From Sipunculus nudus (Eukaryota > Annelida > Sipuncula > Golfingiida > Sipunculidae), in assembly GCA_026874595.1 (NCBI GenBank), contig CM049321.1:46555797-46619796 (forward strand): a DNA stretch of 64,000 nucleotides. Direction: 5' to 3'. Below, one piece after another: positions 11,019 to 22,239 of the stretch. The notes beneath the pieces were generated by a model that searched no databases, was not told the origin of the DNA, and saw only the letters and a program-made list of their open reading frames with translations. Numbering within the stretch: position 1 is the stretch's first letter; each line of letters begins with the position of its first letter. The position numbers and the translations under genes were made by a program.

Positions 11019-11802
11019 CTTATTTGTTTGTAAAAAAAAGAGTTATTCCAAGATCGTCGTTGCAGTTAGCAAATTTTCACTGGACTGATTAAAAAAAATG
11101 AAAATATACCCAGGCATTTTTTTTTGTTTACTGACGTATCATTTATCTTTCATGTTTAAAATGCGATTATAAAATTTTACTCGAATAAAAATTAACTTTC
11201 CACGTGAAAAAAAAAAACCCATAACTCTGTGTAAAGTAACATTTTCGGAAAAAGAAACTCCTGTAGAAAACATATATAACTCTGTGGGTATGTACAAATA
11301 TACACCAATGGTAAGCACGCTGGCTCTGTTTACTTCACAATATATTGGCCGCCGGGAATTAGTGACGAATTCAGGTGTTGTGCATTGCTCTGTTTGCAGG
11401 AACCTAATAAAACCGTGTCCACCCATTAGTAACCTATGTAGCTGGTGGTTCATACGCCGACGGGCCGGCAGCTGCTGATTACATATTGAAAAAGCATCAA
11501 ATAAATATTATAATAAATAATCTTTTCTCGCAGGGGGTTGTGTTGAATCAGTATTTAGTTTTGCACAGATGATATTTACTGTACACAACAAAGTTATATC
11601 CTTATTTTCAAACCCTTTCTGTGAAAACAATAACATTGATCAGTTAAACTCTGATTTGTCTAACTTAATCTAATTTGTTACTTGTTAGTAAAATTGCGGT
11701 TTTAAATAATTGCAATAGAATCTCATTGCATGGTTGACCAATTCGTAGAATATAAATGCTGCAAATTATAATTTTTTTAAGTATTATTATGTTTTGTTGC
11801 AG
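10556..11802 (+). repeat. Segmental duplication, copy 2: region upstream of the second zinc-finger exon
   Basis: Aligns piecewise with 2395-3037 and ends in the same polypyrimidine tract and TTGCAG acceptor, whose AG is at 11801-11802. Within it, a block GCATTG(T/C)TCTGTTTGCAGG followed by AATAAAA(T/C)CGTGTCCACC occurs twice (near 10748 and 11381), and a (TA)n tract lies at 10971-11016. These additions explain why this copy is longer than copy 1. Confidence 0.6.
10971..11016. repeat. (TA)n microsatellite
   Basis: About 23 uninterrupted TA units. No matching tract exists at the corresponding place upstream of the first zinc-finger gene, so it arose or expanded after duplication. Confidence 0.95.
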
Positions 11803-11815
11803 GTGTCACAGAGGA

Positions 11816-12822
11816 ATGGACCCTGCTCCACCAGCACAATGGTCCGGTAGTTTCGTTGAGAAAGAAAATGGCTTCAAGACGGATTCAGATACTTTAGGAC
11901 CGAAAACATTTGGGTGAATGCATAAAGAGGGAACCAAAAAAACAGAAAATACAATCACATGTAAATGAATGCATGGAAGAACTGCTTCGTGGTACAAGGA
12001 TCGTTGAAAAGTGCAGTCAAAGTCCGCTTGAGAACACAAAGAATGCTAATACAGGGAAGGAAACACAAAGTTCTCCTGAAGAAATGTCAGATAAGAAAAG
12101 GGGTAGCCAAAAATACACATGTACTAATATATCAGATGATAAAACACTCTATTCCGACGACTAAACTCAGATTACTGTTCATGATTCGTCAATCGCATCA
12201 GATGAGTATGATGACCCAAGTGACTTCATAAAATCAGAAGATGATTTGAATCCGATGAAGGTAGAAGGCAGAATCGAGAAACAAACGGGGGTTAACCCCT
12301 TTGGATATGGGCATTGTTGCAAACAATTTTCTAAGCGGGATGACCTTAATAAGCACATGAAGACACATGGTACAGACAAATCATATAAGTGTAATCATTG
12401 TGACAAATCTTTCTCATGGCAAAGCAATCTGGAGTCATATCACATACTGGAGAAAAAAATGCTACTCTCAGCAAGGTGGCTTGAAGAATCTTTGAAGACG
12501 CACACTGGAGAAAAACCATTTAATTATTTGCTTTGTGGCAAATGTTTCCCAAGGATGCCGGAGCTGGAGTTGCACACCAGGACACATACCGGAGAAAATC
12601 CATTTAGCTGTGAGCATTGTGGTAAGCGTTTCTCCAAGCAGAGTTACCTAAAGATTCACATAAGGACACACTGGCGAAAGACCGTTTACCTGTGAGCATA
12701 TTGGCAAAGTCTTCACAATAAAGGCTGACTTGAAGTGTTACACCAGGACACATACCGGATAAAAACCATATAGCTGTGAGCAGTGTGGTAAAAGTTTCTC
12801 TCAGCGGAGGGAAACAAAAAAA
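11816..12822 (+). pseudogene. Zinc-finger pseudogene, paralogue of the 10-finger gene
   Basis: The exon keeps the acceptor (AG at 11801-11802) and an equivalent start codon at 11816 (reading M-D-P-A-P-P-A-Q-W). The frame breaks at a TGA (11915-11917), resumes shifted by one base, and meets a TAA at 12162-12164 where the live paralogue has a sense codon. Homology then continues through finger 1 and finger 2. An internal deletion joins finger 2 to the end of finger 6 out of frame, fingers 7 and 8 are readable, and the frame is lost again near 12665. Fingers 9 and 10 survive only as fragments with a stop. The SUMO-type IKRE is still present early. With several independent lesions this is not protein-coding as one unit. 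Confidence 0.88.
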
Positions 12823-15161
12823 AATTGTGTCAAATGATCCTCTAAAAAAATCACTTCATGTCTCACATGATAACACTTAGTGGATGTTAAATAATATTTA
12901 TTTTTATTTGTCCAAGTCATTTGATGATCAATGATCAAAGCAGGGAATATACTGGAGAAATATTAACTTTATAAATATTTTTCTCTGAACCGATCGCTCC
13001 TAATGACACATGTAGACTCTTGACACCAGAAAAAAATGATAGTTACGTGACAATGATATGACAGTAATGTGACAACTGAGCGACCATAAATATGGCCGTT
13101 AACTGGTTATTGTAAACAGGGCAGTTTCACACTTGCATTAGAGAAAGGATGTGCTTATGATGTCTTGTGATGTGGAATGCTAAATGTGTTAGTTGATTTA
13201 AAATTGAACGACACTTTGTTGGCAAAAAGAACCATTTTTACAACATCAATTGTACTGTTATTATTATTATTATTATTATTATTAATATAAATTGAGATAG
13301 TTGAAGCAAAATTAGACTGCTAATATCTTTTCCTTCCAGAACAAGACGGGTTATTGATCTAAACATATCACTACATAAGCACTTTATCGCTATGCTTATA
13401 TAGAGACCCTCCCCCTTCGGAGGAACATACTTTGATATCACTGCGAAAGTGGCTTAATTTAATCAAATTACTTAATGTGAATAAATCGGCCTCATAACAG
13501 ATCCGCTCGTTATCAAAAGTTGGTAAAACCGATACTCTTGAAGCAGAGGTGTGGATTATACTTACTCCTAGCACTTTGTACTATTTACATACATGGCCGA
13601 ATTCCAGATTTAAGCGCACTACTCTCATAACACCCGAGTGCCAAATTTGACCAAAAAACTGAAAGAGTTATGAATGTACTTGGTGTTAAAAATATATTTT
13701 TTGGCAAATACTTGGACCAGTAATATGATTTAGAGACCACCGCCTCACGAAATTTGAAAAAAAAGAATCTGTAAACAAGATAAGTGACAACTTGAAAATT
13801 CAGAGAATTCCTATGTGGCCGTTTTTTTTATACAAAGTTAACAGATAACCCTATCTTGATGGATGCACAAGAAACAATAAATTATCAATATCCATGGCAA
13901 GAACCCGAGAAAAAGAGTGTCAATCGTTACTTGCATTTCGGCCATCAGCCAACATAGAGTGATTGTTGTAGAAATGAAGGACAGCCATTGACGATTTACT
14001 TACCTTTCGTTTACCTGCCATGCAAAACTTAAAGTTATCGGATAATACATGTTTACATTTCGATGTACATTTATATATTTAGAATCATCAGTTCAAGGCT
14101 TGTGGTTATAATGATAAAATAATTATTAGGTAAACGCTCTAGCCAAATGCTCGGGTTCAAATCTTTTTTCATTAACAGTAGGAGTACCCAGTTTGTCGAA
14201 CAACGGAACCTAAAGGACATTACTGATTGTTAGCTTTGTTCGTGATTCCTGTTACAAAATTACAATTTAACACAAGTAAGTATATTGAAGTCATGCTAAA
14301 ATGCGGGGCTCCTTTATGTTTACAAAGCACCACCGGATGTTTCACTCTCTAAGAATAAGCTGAATCATGCGCCCCTGAACCACATCGGCATCACGTACAC
14401 GATGTGTCAATTACAAACATCGCTTTCGCAGGCAGAGATACTTTTATTGCAGATGAAAAGAGTGAATACAGATTAAACGTACAGCATATAGCCTAAGCTG
14501 GATTAAGTATATATCTGAAATTTAAATAATCCGAGACTTGATATTTTCTCCAGAGAACGTTGAAGCCGAAAATCTTAAGGCAGATACATGCATTATGAAA
14601 TAATTTAACCATGACATTACCTTGCACAACATAAATATGCATAATAAATATAACAACATATGGCGTTTGTAAAAATCTTGTTACAATGTAGGCCCGTACG
14701 TAGTTCGCGTGATTTTCTCTAAAATTATAAATTATAAATCCAGTCTTTTTTTCGCACAGCGTATTTCGTAAACGATATGATAAAAAGGGGTTGAATCTAT
14801 ACGCAACTCAACAGTTTCATTTTATAATAAAACGTGGATGTTTTCGTGTTGATGAGATATCTCCTGAAATTCAGCTTTGATATCGTCAGAACTGGTGAAC
14901 ATATATAATGAATTGTGTGTAACCACTATATTCTTAATATATACAGAATTTCGATAATTTAAATGCATAATAGTGCATAATCTCATTGAAGACAGCATTT
15001 TAAAAGCTGGGGAGCATATAATAATGCTCGAATATACGCTGGACGTATAACAACATGTTTCCCTTTCCATATCTGCTATCTAAGTACGCGTATTCTTTAA
15101 AGGGTTTCACTGAAACCGATAACTTGACACATGCGTATTTTTTTTCAAGAAATGTCACATT
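12823..15161. other. Duplicated intergenic block between zinc-finger and TRIM copies
   Basis: Aligns base by base over long stretches with about 21690-23994, with small indels. It holds a TTA microsatellite (13255-13285), a short C-tract and long non-coding sequence. The 250 bases nearest the TRIM gene are the likely 3' UTR of that gene on the minus strand. Where the intact copy has AATAAA (minus strand, 23649-23654) this copy reads AATGAA (about 14815-14820). No separate gene is visible. Confidence 0.6.
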
Positions 15162-17002
15162 TTATAACCACTTATATAAAGACAGGGACGATCCGTTTGC
15201 CACCCAAAGGTATGGGAACTTGCATGCAATATACCATGGCTCTTCTATTCCATCGTCCTCCGTTAACAGATTACCCAGGAATGAGCCATCGTTTAGTGAG
15301 AACTTGGATATACACTGCCTCCCATTGTCAGCGACCAGAAGTGTGTCAGTGCCAAGGATTGACACGTCAAACGGGGCGATCAAGCTTCCCCCACATTCCC
15401 CTTCTCTTAGTATATACAGCAGGGAACCTTCGGCGTCATACACCAACACTTCTCCCACTGTTGCCCGCGCTACAACGGTCAAATTGGATCCGGCATGCGG
15501 CACAACTCTCATAAATCCCGGTGATATATAGGTCATCTCCGTGCCTTTGTCATCCTTTCCACATCTGTACACCCCATACTCTCCGAAACGATTTTCTGCT
15601 AACAGAAACGAATTCAATGTCTTGTTATATACCATTGAACATATACTCCCATGCAGCTGCTTTATATTGCTGACCTCCCGTTTGAAGCTGTCGATGTCAA
15701 TACTAATAATTGTCTGGTTGTCGGAACACAGAATCTCTAGTGTCCCGTCATGTGTTGTTATCCATTTCACTCTATTTGCATCCCCAGTACTGGCACAGTG
15801 GTATCCTCCCAGCACTCGTCCGTCTGTATCGTACCTGATAACGTGATCGCTTCCGTATATGGCGACTAAAGCTGAACAGTCTTCCAGCACCTCGAGCCCT
15901 GCACAACTTTTCTTCTTGCTTGTCCATTGTAATGTGGGCTTCCCCATACCCATGGCTTGACGAACCCTTAGGTAATTCCGGTGCAAATCAGCAGACACAC
16001 TTTCAGACTGGCTCCCAATCATAAAATGAGAGTGCTCAATGCTTTTGGTACCAGATGCAGGTAATGGCCTTTCACAATCTTCCCTAGCTTTCTTCAGCTT
16101 TTTGCGTAGCTTAGCTTTAATGATTGTAAAGTTGGATATACGCCCGTATGCCTTCCCTTTGTTTGATCTGTAAAGTTTAAGGTCTTGCCCGGTCAATGAA
16201 TGTTTATAATTCTCAGCGGCGAGTGATTTCTTCCTACCTTCAGTATTTTGTAAGCGGTAGTTTTTATATGTGTCGGTGATCTGGGTATCTATGGTGTCTT
16301 TCATGATCTCTCCTGCAACTGTGAGAAGAGCACAATTTTCCTTAAGATACTGCTCCTCTGCTTCTTGGATAGTGTCCATCTTGGCTTTCTTCCTTTGGTA
16401 TATATCTTGTAAATGCTCCAGGTCCTGTTCAACGGAAGTTTCAAGTCTGTTTACACCTTCCTCTAACTGGACAGTTTCATGTTTTTCGTGGATACGAGAA
16501 AAAATGCAGTCTACGCATAGCCCTACCCAGCACGTGGTACATACATGAGTGACCTTACTTCCATGTAATTCACAAAGCTCAGTAATGACGTCATGACCAT
16601 TTAACATATCAGACTTTTCGTGAAACTGGTAACAAACCTCACACAGTCGTTTATCGCAAGTGACGCATTTCACTATTGCATGCGAACTTTAACCTTTGGG
16701 CGTGCAGCCTTGGCATACTAATGGATCGCCCATTTGTGACATCATTTCTTCCAATTCAAAAACTATGAGGTCGTTTGGAAGACCATCAATGCCATTTCCT
16801 GGTATTTTTTTTGCCGGCGGCAAATTGGGCAATCCACGGTCGTCTTGTTTTTCCCTGCTTCTATCCAAGCTGCCAGGCATGATCGACAAAAAGAGTGAAA
16901 ACAATGTAGACCTTTAGGCATTCGACCACTCTTATTTTCTAAACATATGGCACAGTCAAGGATGCTTTGTAACCTTGGTTTGGTAGGAAAAGCGGTTGCC
17001 AT
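15162..17002 (-). pseudogene. TRIM-type RING/B-box gene, broken copy
   Basis: Same organisation as the intact gene at 23995-25836, with two lesions. A one-base deletion at 16801-16812 (a run of T replacing mixed bases) shifts the frame just after the RING, near residue 66. A CAA-to-TAA change at 16689-16691 stops the frame at residue 105, inside B-box 1. Downstream of that stop the frame is open for about 500 codons and about 95% identical to the intact copy, covering most of B-box 1, B-box 2, the helical region and the C-terminal repeat domain. The first in-frame ATG there is at the M-L-N-G-H-D-V segment. It could still yield a RING-less protein from internal initiation or an alternative first exon; otherwise it is a young pseudogene. 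The splice acceptor before the original ATG is kept. Confidence 0.85.
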
Positions 17003-18000
17003 TCTCTAAAATAAAAAAGCAATATCAAACATTATGTCAGTTAAATACTAATGATCGAAATAACCTCTTCTTTTTAATACCGTTTTATACAGTCACAAGG
17101 ATGCCCCCACCACGGAGGTTTCTCGGTAAATATTTATGCAAGTATATGGAGAAAAAAATCATATTTATACAAGTTTGATATACAGTCATGATTTACAGAC
17201 ACATAAAGGTAGATAATAGGAACATACTGCAGTTAATAATTTGTTCAAATATAGTAGAGGACACATCTAACCCAGTTCGACAGGCATACATAACCAAAAT
17301 GGGTACACGCGGTATGAAAAGGGGCAGATATGATACGACGACAGCTTTTAATGACAGCGGGTGTTAGACAGGTGTCACATATATCGTGTTACAGGTTACG
17401 GGTTATAGTTGACTATACTGCAGGTGCATTGAATATGTGGAGTGAAGTGAGAGTTGTTTACAACGGCCAAGATGTGCGATATTATGATAAACGTATGTCA
17501 GTCTAGATAGTAGGAAAAACTACCTACCGGTTCTATCTTTGGTCGAGTCGGGATTTACTGAGCTGTTATTTCAGATTTACCACATTTGTTTGCTACCTAC
17601 TTTTGCCCTTGCGAACACAATGAGCCTTCGAACAAATATCAAATAAAAATGAACGGCCTGTTATATATATTTGTTACTGTCATCTACTCGGTCAGTAAGT
17701 CGAACTGGTCATGGTCCAATATTAACTCCTACTTTGTAATATAGTTTTTAAATGGGTGATGAATTACCCTTTCGATAACGACGTTCATTTATCAGAGTTT
17801 ATTATCTTAATCCTAAAATCTGGTCTACCTCCTCCGAAATATGCGGTCGCCGTTATCTGATCATTAGTGAATCTGGCTGTTCGTTTTAGGCTGACATATG
17901 AGCATACTGATAGTCGGGGATAATATATTTTTTTTAATCAGAACAAATTATATAGCTCGGTGTGTATTCTGGCATTTCGATTAAGCTCCTGTATATGTGA
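17003..18000 (-). other. Upstream region of the broken TRIM copy
   Basis: Aligns with 25837-26825. On the minus strand the coding exon is preceded by a TTTTATTTTAG acceptor. A possible donor (GAACCG, then GTAGGT) near 17525-17532 would define a 5' non-coding exon. The corresponding donor in unit 2 reads GTATGT. Unit 1 carries an additional short CCACCACGGAGG insertion near 17105. No other gene is seen. Confidence 0.4.
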
Positions 18001-18261
18001 TTATTTTCCTATATGTTATTTTCTCGATACATGGTCTAGTCCAAACATACGTCTTTATCTATTTTACTCGATTTCCTCTCAGAGAGTTAGATAGAGTGTC
18101 ACGGTATAATTCAATTAAACCCTTAAAGGGTCATAAGTAGGAGCAATATTATGCCTGTTATTTCACATTATCAATTCAGTTTTGCGTTATACAAATGTTT
18201 TCCAGCAAAATCATCCCAGCACACATTCTCAGCACCTAGCATACGGCTGTTAAACACCTTA

Positions 18262-18756
18262 TTAAACACAGTCATGTGTATGTGTTTACCTTAACAAGGC
18301 CGTCTGACCGGAGGTGCCATTGTGAGCCGCAACACACCATGTTTCAGCCAGCGAGAACATGTATTACATTTCATGGGCCAAGTCAGTCAGTGCTTCTTCT
18401 GATTAAAACGTGTTGTGGCCGGGCGATACACGCGCTGTGTTTATGTTTACACTTGTGATCGCGCCAAAAAAACTCTACCTGCCAAAATATTGCCTTGAAA
18501 CCTTTTGCTTTCTCTGGTAAACGAGTGTTAAAATAGTGGACCGGGCGCGATCGCAGGTGTCAACATAAACACAGTGCGTGGGGCCGTGTGCATCGCGGAG
18601 CCATAGCACGTGTCAGTCAGGAGATGCCTCGACTGACTTGGCCCAAAAATGTAATACATGTTCCCGCTGGCTAATACATCACGTGTTAAGGTTCATATTG
18701 GACCCTCATGTCACCTGGCCTTGTTATGGTAAACAGACACACGTGGACTGTGTTTA
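18262..18756. repeat. Large imperfect palindrome (204- and 214-bp arms, 77-bp loop)
   Basis: The left arm 18262-18465 and the right arm 18543-18756 are imperfect reverse complements along their whole length. Matching landmarks include AACACAGTCATGTG against CACGTGGACTGTGTT, GGGCCAAGTCAGTCAG against CGACTGACTTGGCCC, and TGTTTATGTTTACA against TGTCAACATAAACA. The arms are richer in CpG and GC than the flanks. It lies in the part of duplication unit 1 that is missing from unit 2. A fold-back transposon/MITE or a hairpin-RNA source are the likely readings. No transposase is present. Confidence 0.85.
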
Positions 18757-18854
18757 CTTTTAATATTTACTCCTTTGTTATTCCTGACAAACCGAAAAAG
18801 CACTAATGTTTCCAAATATTTAATTTTTTATTTTTTTTCTTCAAAATCTGTAAG

Positions 18855-19116
18855 ATATCACGACAAACCAAGGCGAGGACACTTTACGACATTTCCTCTT
18901 GGCACTGAAGAGAGAGGCGGGAAATTGCATTGGTTTTGGACACGAAAAGTGGTTTGAACAACATCTTGATTTTTAGATATAGGAAAAAGTTTTTTCCTCT
19001 GTTTCCCTGCTTCTGTCCAAGCTAACAAAACCTGGTTTGAACAACATCTTGATTTTTAAATGTAGGAAAAAGTTTTTTTCCTCTGTTTCCCTGCTTCTGT
19101 CCAAGCTAACAAAACC
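18855..19116 (-). pseudogene. TRIM-like RING remnant with an internal 83-bp tandem duplication
   Basis: Read on the minus strand, the DNA gives A-W-T-E-A-G-K-Q-R-K-K-T-F, close to the A-W-I-E-A-G-K-N-K-T-T segment of the neighbouring TRIM RING. After a disruption it gives C-P and then F-P-x-S-L-F/P-P-L-S-S-V-P-R-G-N-V-V-K-C in another frame, which resembles the end of a RING plus linker. The plus-strand segment CCCTGCTTCTGTCCAAGCT differs by one base from the corresponding antisense TRIM sequence. An 83-bp segment is duplicated head to tail (18951-19033, 19034-19116). Probably a fragment of a third TRIM-family gene; short, so only moderately sure. Confidence 0.4.
18951..19116. repeat. 83-bp direct tandem duplication
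   Basis: Two adjacent copies start with GGTTTGAACAACATCTTGAT and end in AAGCTAACAAAACCT. They differ by only a few bases, including one T in the poly-T run, so the duplication is recent. Confidence 0.9.
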
Positions 19117-20640
19117 TCAGCTAAATGACGGCAGAAATACAAACAGATTTTAATCATGGACAGAGTGTTGTTTTTCTATAGGAATCTTACAAGACCTTGA
19201 CTGATCCTGATAAATCTTAAAGGAATGGTGTTTGGATAGCGGAGTATAATAAATTATGGGAAATATAACCCTCATTTCTGATAACAGGGGCGTGTTACTG
19301 TTTTTTCATAAGAATCTTACAAGTTAGTTTGTGGCTTATTAGTATCATGTTAGTTTTAATATGAATCTTTTAAGTACTTATAAGGAAAACCCCTACGGGA
19401 TAGGAGAAGTTAGAGTTCTAACTGTATATTAAATTTTAGATTCGTAGGTCCAATAGTTTCAAAACGTGCCCTGTAAACGCAAATCCGAAAGGACAGATAA
19501 AGGACCTTCTCTATAACTGGGATGACTAAGAGTCAGCTGAGCTGAACTTGGCTGATGTACAAAATTTCGGAGGTAAAAATGGTTAAGTTAGTACTGACTA
19601 TATTGAAAGTTACAGGTGGCAGGGACTGATTTTCAATTTGGAAAGTGTAAACATCACAATCCAGCAGCAAACTGAATGTGATCGACAGTTAGTTTAGAAA
19701 AAAAATTCTGACTAGGTTATTTCGGCCAGATTAATGTTAATGGGTTCGATAAAAGGGGATTTGATAATAAATTTTTAACATTAACTAATAATTTTTAATA
19801 TCATTCCAAAACTGACAATGCATCAATTTGTTTTGAACAGTTTAATGCTCCATAATATAGCTGCTACTAAGCAGGTACACATAAAAAATATATATACATG
19901 GAGGAAAGCGAACATTCATCAATAAAATTGATGCAGTCAACTTCAAACTAAAATATATTCTTAAAACCTTTCCAGTTCAACATGAATTACCTTTGATATC
20001 AATGCAGATTCATTTTTTTAAAAGGGGCCTAAAATAAAGCAGTACAAGATCAACATTTATTCATTTATGACTCACTGGTCACTGAGTACTCAGACGCTAC
20101 AGGTGGCGTAACCGTATGATGAAAGTGCAACCCATTATTTAACCATGAAGCCAAAAAAGTATGTACCGGAATAATAAAGCATTTTGTATTGCAAAACACA
20201 CAATACATCAACAGTATCTACACTCTCCAAGTGGCTGTGTAGTATACATACAGAGCCAAGGTCACTTCGTTGATTTATCCAACGGACGGAGCGAATACAA
20301 ATGGTAGACGCTGCTAATCTGCTGACCAACCCAGCTGAAATTTAATGCACCTTGCAGGTTGAACATTTGCGTGCGTAACTAGGCGGTCTTTCCAATGGGA
20401 AACTCCTAGCAGTGATGGTGTAACACCTGGACAAAACTACGGGTCTTTTATATTTATTTTTATATTTTAAGCCTGCGTATCGCCAGTCAAATCCCCGCTT
20501 AAAGAAGCCATGATATGCGTGTTGTCTTTACATATTTCTGTTGTAAAAATTAACTTCTGTTTCTAATAAAGGGCGATTGGGTCAGGTATACGAAGGCATG
20601 AGAGTGATTAATATATCCTGGTCTGGATATGTCTGTCACG
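19117..20640. other. Unit-1-specific DNA, nothing recognised
   Basis: AT-rich sequence with no open frame resembling a protein and no strong repeat. It has no counterpart in unit 2, so it was either inserted in unit 1 or lost from unit 2 together with the palindrome. Confidence 0.4.
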
Positions 20641-21520
20641 TTCATGACATGACAAGGGGAAAGCGTCGATCAATATTCGCTCATTCCTTTGAAAATACAA
20701 CACATAATCTCGTTTGGTATATTCAGCTTTTATATCCTTCGGAGCCACAATTGGGACTATATAAATGATAATGTATGGGGGTTTTCTGGTGTCTTCAGGC
20801 TACATTAGGAATAGGTGCAGAAAATATCTGAACAGTTCCAGAAAGCGTTGGCCCATTTTGCTAGGGATTCCGATTTTTTTCCAGAGGAGGGTCAGAAGAC
20901 ATTTAACCTCAAACAATATATATATATATATATATGTCAACTAAATGTATATTATCACTGGGCCATCGAGAGGTCCCGAACCCACCCAGTCCACCCCAAG
21001 GGTTGGGGTTGCTCTACCGCCATATCGGCTTCTGATAAACGACCAGATTACTGACTGTCAGAGTGCCTTTATTTCTAGGTCTGAGAAAGGCATTAACAGG
21101 CCCCCTGAGGATGCAAATATTTTCGTCATTTTTGAGAACGCTTTATGGCCCACAGGTAGACTGTCAATTGACATAAACCAGACTAATCATTAGAATTTGT
21201 GTGTACTTTCTAACAACACCGAACATGAGTGAGCGAGAAACGTTCCGTGTTAACTCAGTATATTGGTAAACCCCTCAGCATGTTTGTTGAATTTCTGACC
21301 GCATGAATACAGGTAGGCTCGGACGGGTTATCAGTCGAGCAAACTTATACGCGCTACAGAAAATGACTCGTTACCATAGAGACGGGGTTTCAGTTTGGGT
21401 TGTGAGTTTACAGGTATTCTCTTGATTTAATTCATCATTCATAGCATAATGTTGTTATGCTGTTAACCACAATATGAATGCAACATTATGGAAGACCACT
21501 GTGTTGCATTCCTTGATATT
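20641..21520. repeat. Duplicated block at the unit junction (copy 1)
   Basis: Aligns with about 27020-28168. Landmarks: GTCGATCAATAT(T/A)CGCTCATT, TACTGACTGTCAGAGTGCCT, and CATAGAGACGGGGTTTCAGT. It ends GATATTGCTTGT, where unit 1 passes directly into zinc-finger coding sequence and unit 2 passes into unrelated DNA. A short (TA)n lies at 20918-20934. No gene is recognised. Confidence 0.65.
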
Positions 21521-21740
21521 GCTTGTGGCAAAGGTTTCACGCTAAAATGGAAGCTGAAGGGTCACATTAGATCACATACTGGAGAAAAACCATTTACATG
21601 TGAGAAGTGTGGCAAATCATTTGCTGATCAAAGTACCCATATTACTCAGGTCAAGATGCATAATAGGGAAACAAAACACTTAAGAAATGTGTCAAATGAT
21701 CCTCTAAAAAAAAAACACTTCATGTCTCACATGATAATAC
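21521..21740 (+). pseudogene. Two-finger fragment of the zinc-finger exon
   Basis: Starts abruptly at TGTGGCAAAGGTTTCACG. It encodes the remainder of a finger matching finger 9 and a complete finger matching finger 10 (C-x2[11 protein letters not shown]) of the gene at 3055, then loses similarity at a stop. The upstream bases that keep the frame open to an ATG at 21488 belong to the unrelated junction block. Finger 10's final HxxxH is altered (T-Q-V-K-M-H). This is a duplication-breakpoint fragment and not a gene. Confidence 0.85.
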
Positions 21741-22198
21741 TCAGAGGATGTTAACTAACATTTATTTTTGTTTGTCCACTGTTGCAGATCATTTGATGAT
21801 CAATGATCAAAACAGGAAATATGCTAGAGAAATATTAACTTAATAAATATTTTTCTCTGGACCGATTGTCCTAATGACACATGTGGACTCATATTTGACA
21901 TCAGAAAAAAAATGATATGACAGTAATGTGATAACTGAGCGACCATAAATATGGCCGTTAACTGGTTATTGTAAGCAGGGCAGTTTCACACTTACATTAG
22001 AGAAAGGATGTGCTTATGATGTCTTGTAAAGAACCATTTTTACAACATCAATTGTATAATTATTATTATCATTATTAATATAAATATAGATAGTTGAAAC
22101 AAAATTAGACTGCTAAAATCTTTTCCTTCCGGAACAAGACGGGTTATTGATCTAAACATACCACCCCATAAGCACAATATACCTATGCTTATATAGAG

Positions 22199-22225
22199 AC
22201 CCCCCACCCCCCCCCCCCCCCCGGG
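22199..22225. repeat. Poly-C tract
   Basis: About 20 C with one A interruption, at the place homologous to the minisatellite at 4860-5031 and the shorter C-run near 13408. It is G-rich on the minus strand. Confidence 0.85.
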
Positions 22226-22239
22226 TCCCTTTGGAGGAA

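Larger units (their letters stand above)
12690..21520. repeat. Tandem duplication unit 1 (zinc-finger 3' end, broken TRIM, extra insert)
   Basis: About 8.8 kb that aligns with 21521-28168. Shared anchors in order: the AATTGTGTCAAATGATCCTC-type tail of the zinc-finger exon, the C-rich tract, the long intergenic block, the TRIM gene, its upstream region to about 18000, and the block around 20640-21520. DNA between about 18000 and 20640 is absent from unit 2. The edges are estimated by eye and may be off by tens of bases. Confidence 0.75.
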
